Source: an uncultured Clostridia bacterium (GTDB taxonomy: Bacteria; Bacillota; Clostridia; Oscillospirales; Acutalibacteraceae). Taken from it: DNA of 7,871 nt. Position numbers and translations under genes: made by a program. Below are positions 7,304 to 7,871 of the stretch, in pieces. Below the pieces are notes generated by a model that saw only the letters and a program-made list of their open reading frames with translations, did not search any database and was not told the DNA's origin. The DNA lies in NCBI GenBank assembly GCA_937897215.1, contig CALCBQ010000170.1:1-7871 (forward strand), given 5' to 3'. How positions within the stretch are numbered: the first letter of the stretch is position 1; each line of letters opens with the position of its first letter.

Positions 7304-7483
7304 ATTTACCCGGACTTTGCTCCCACCGCTTCCGCTTAATTAAATCTAAAAAAGCACGGCGGAAGACTGATGATACACACCCGAGTTTATTACCTTAGGG
7401 ATGTGTATCGCAACGAAGCGTAGAGCGCACTTTCTAAAAAAGAAGACACTACGCCCCATTACACCATTCCTATGGTTACACCA

Positions 7484-7512
7484 ATTATACAAATATTTTT
7501 CAAAAATTTCAA
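7484..7512 (-). promoter_or_regulatory. Sigma-A promoter of the operon
   Basis: On the minus strand, TTGAAA (7507-7512) and a perfect TATAAT (7484-7489) are separated by exactly 17 bases in an AT-rich context. Transcription should start near 7477. This lies 360 bases before the large gene's start codon and implies a long leader. No equally good promoter is seen closer to the gene. Confidence 0.82.
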
Positions 7513-7595
7513 TACTTTGTTCACATTTTTTGCTTTTTTTCTAATACGAACAAATTTCTTTTAGTAAATTTGTGCAAAAAGACAAGAAAAAATTT

Positions 7596-7604
7596 TGCTA
7601 TAAT
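7596..7604 (+). promoter_or_regulatory. Extended -10 promoter pointing right
   Basis: TGCTATAAT holds a perfect TATAAT (7599-7604) with the TGn extension (G at 7597). No good -35 lies at 16-18 bases; TTGTGC is 23 bases away. Transcription would start near 7611, into the structured region at the right edge, divergent from the operon promoter. Confidence 0.5.
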
Positions 7605-7642
7605 GCCGAAATCGTGAACTAATTGTTAAATAGTGAACTTTT

Positions 7643-7717
7643 TGTGTATTAAAAGGCGTTTTTTGAACACCTTTTATCACATTTGTTGATTAACGAGCTT
7701 GCTTTTTGGAATACACA
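7643..7717. other. Nested hairpin region without a gene
   Basis: TGTGTATT (7643-7650) and AATACACA (7710-7717) can close an outer stem around a smaller stem AAAAGG/CCTTTT (7651-7656 with 7670-7675). No reading frame or ribosome binding site is convincing in 7605-7780. It could be part of a leader or small RNA made from the plus-strand promoter. Confidence 0.35.
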
Positions 7718-7780
7718 CAATATATTGAGCTTTAAGTTTTCATATAGTCAAAATCTTGTAATTTTTCCTCAACAAATCAT

Positions 7781-7871
7781 AACCACCAGTTGAACTGGTG
7801 GTTTGCACAGGCCCTGTAAGGGCCGCCTACTGGCTTGCCGACTAAAAGTCGGCACTGAAGTTTGACATCGC
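7781..7871 (+). mobile_element. Probable structured end of an IS200/IS605-like element, cut by the window edge
   Basis: Three compact hairpins follow one another: AACCACCAG/CTGGTGGTT (7781-7803), GGCCCT/AGGGCC with a three-base loop (7810-7824), and TGCCGACT/AGTCGGCA with a three-base loop (7836-7854). Such tight subterminal hairpins without terminal inverted repeats are typical of IS200/IS605 elements. I also associate this wording (GGTGGTTTGCAC, then CACTGAAGTTTGACATCGC) with transposase-linked repeats in gut Firmicutes. No transposase is in the window, so a structured RNA or an intergenic repeat remains possible. Confidence 0.45.

Larger units (their letters stand above)
7118..7477 (-). 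promoter_or_regulatory. Long structured 5' leader or small RNA upstream of the large secreted protein
   Basis: No convincing gene lies in these 360 bases. The part from about 7196 to 7454 is visibly richer in GC than its flanks and can fold into many hairpins. These include GCGTAG/CTACGC (7418-7423 with 7449-7454), GATACACA/TGTGTATC plus CCC/GGG (7372-7382 with 7398-7409), CTTCCGC/GCGGAAG (7329-7335 with 7359-7365), TGTGG/CCACA with CCG/CGG (7256-7263 with 7271-7280), and ATCGCC/GGCGAT (7196-7201 with 7210-7215). It could be a riboswitch-like leader, or a separate small RNA with readthrough into the gene. I do not recognise the class. Confidence 0.62.

Noticed and set aside
7281..7325. Resemblance to the c-di-GMP-I riboswitch or RNase P core (GCAAAGTCCGGG on the minus strand)
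   Set aside because: Only a short stretch agrees. The other conserved blocks of either RNA are missing.
7207..7398. 63-codon plus-strand frame within the leader region
   Set aside because: It has no ribosome binding site, and its sequence is fully explained by the hairpins of the minus-strand leader. The composition looks non-protein (many Arg/Lys/Ser without order).
1..7871. CRISPR array, tRNA or rRNA genes
   Set aside because: No regularly spaced identical repeats, no tRNA T-arm motif with a cloverleaf, and no rRNA-like stretch was seen on either strand.

Overview
The window looks like a chromosomal stretch of an anaerobic, gut-type Clostridia bacterium (Oscillospiraceae/Ruminococcus-like). 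The grounds are moderate-to-low GC, strong AGGAGG-type ribosome binding sites, Firmicutes-type signal peptides, and a secreted protein ending in a type I dockerin-like module. The genus cannot be fixed from the sequence, and the assignment is an inference.

Layout: all three convincing genes are on the minus strand and read right to left as one probable operon. A very good sigma-A promoter (TTGAAA, 17 bp, TATAAT at 7484-7512) starts a roughly 360-nt leader. The leader holds many hairpins, including an attenuator-like set of four mutually competing segments. Next comes a 1778-residue secreted protein (1781-7117) with helical, beta-rich and FIVAR-like regions, an X-like module and a C-terminal dockerin-like pair. 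A 76-nt gap with a perfect 11-bp hairpin leads to a 446-residue secreted protein (364-1704). This has a possible cohesin-fold N-terminal half and a C-terminal surface domain. A further 71 nt on is a 41-codon gene (167-292) with its own strong ribosome binding site, followed by a strong intrinsic terminator (112-141). No catalytic domain, sortase anchor or transporter is visible.

Flanks: the left end (1-111) holds only a four-unit heptanucleotide tandem repeat. The right end (about 7590-7871) has a plus-strand extended -10 promoter, a nested hairpin region, and three consecutive near-perfect hairpins that look like the structured end of an IS200/IS605-type element or a plus-strand structured RNA cut by the window edge.

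Working model (inference): the two large proteins are exported and form or join a cell-surface or extracellular assembly through a dockerin-type interaction. Their expression may be tuned by the leader RNA, and the small acidic peptide is a co-transcribed partner of unknown role. The most interesting parts are the leader RNA, the small peptide, and the possible pairing of a dockerin protein with a cohesin-like neighbour.
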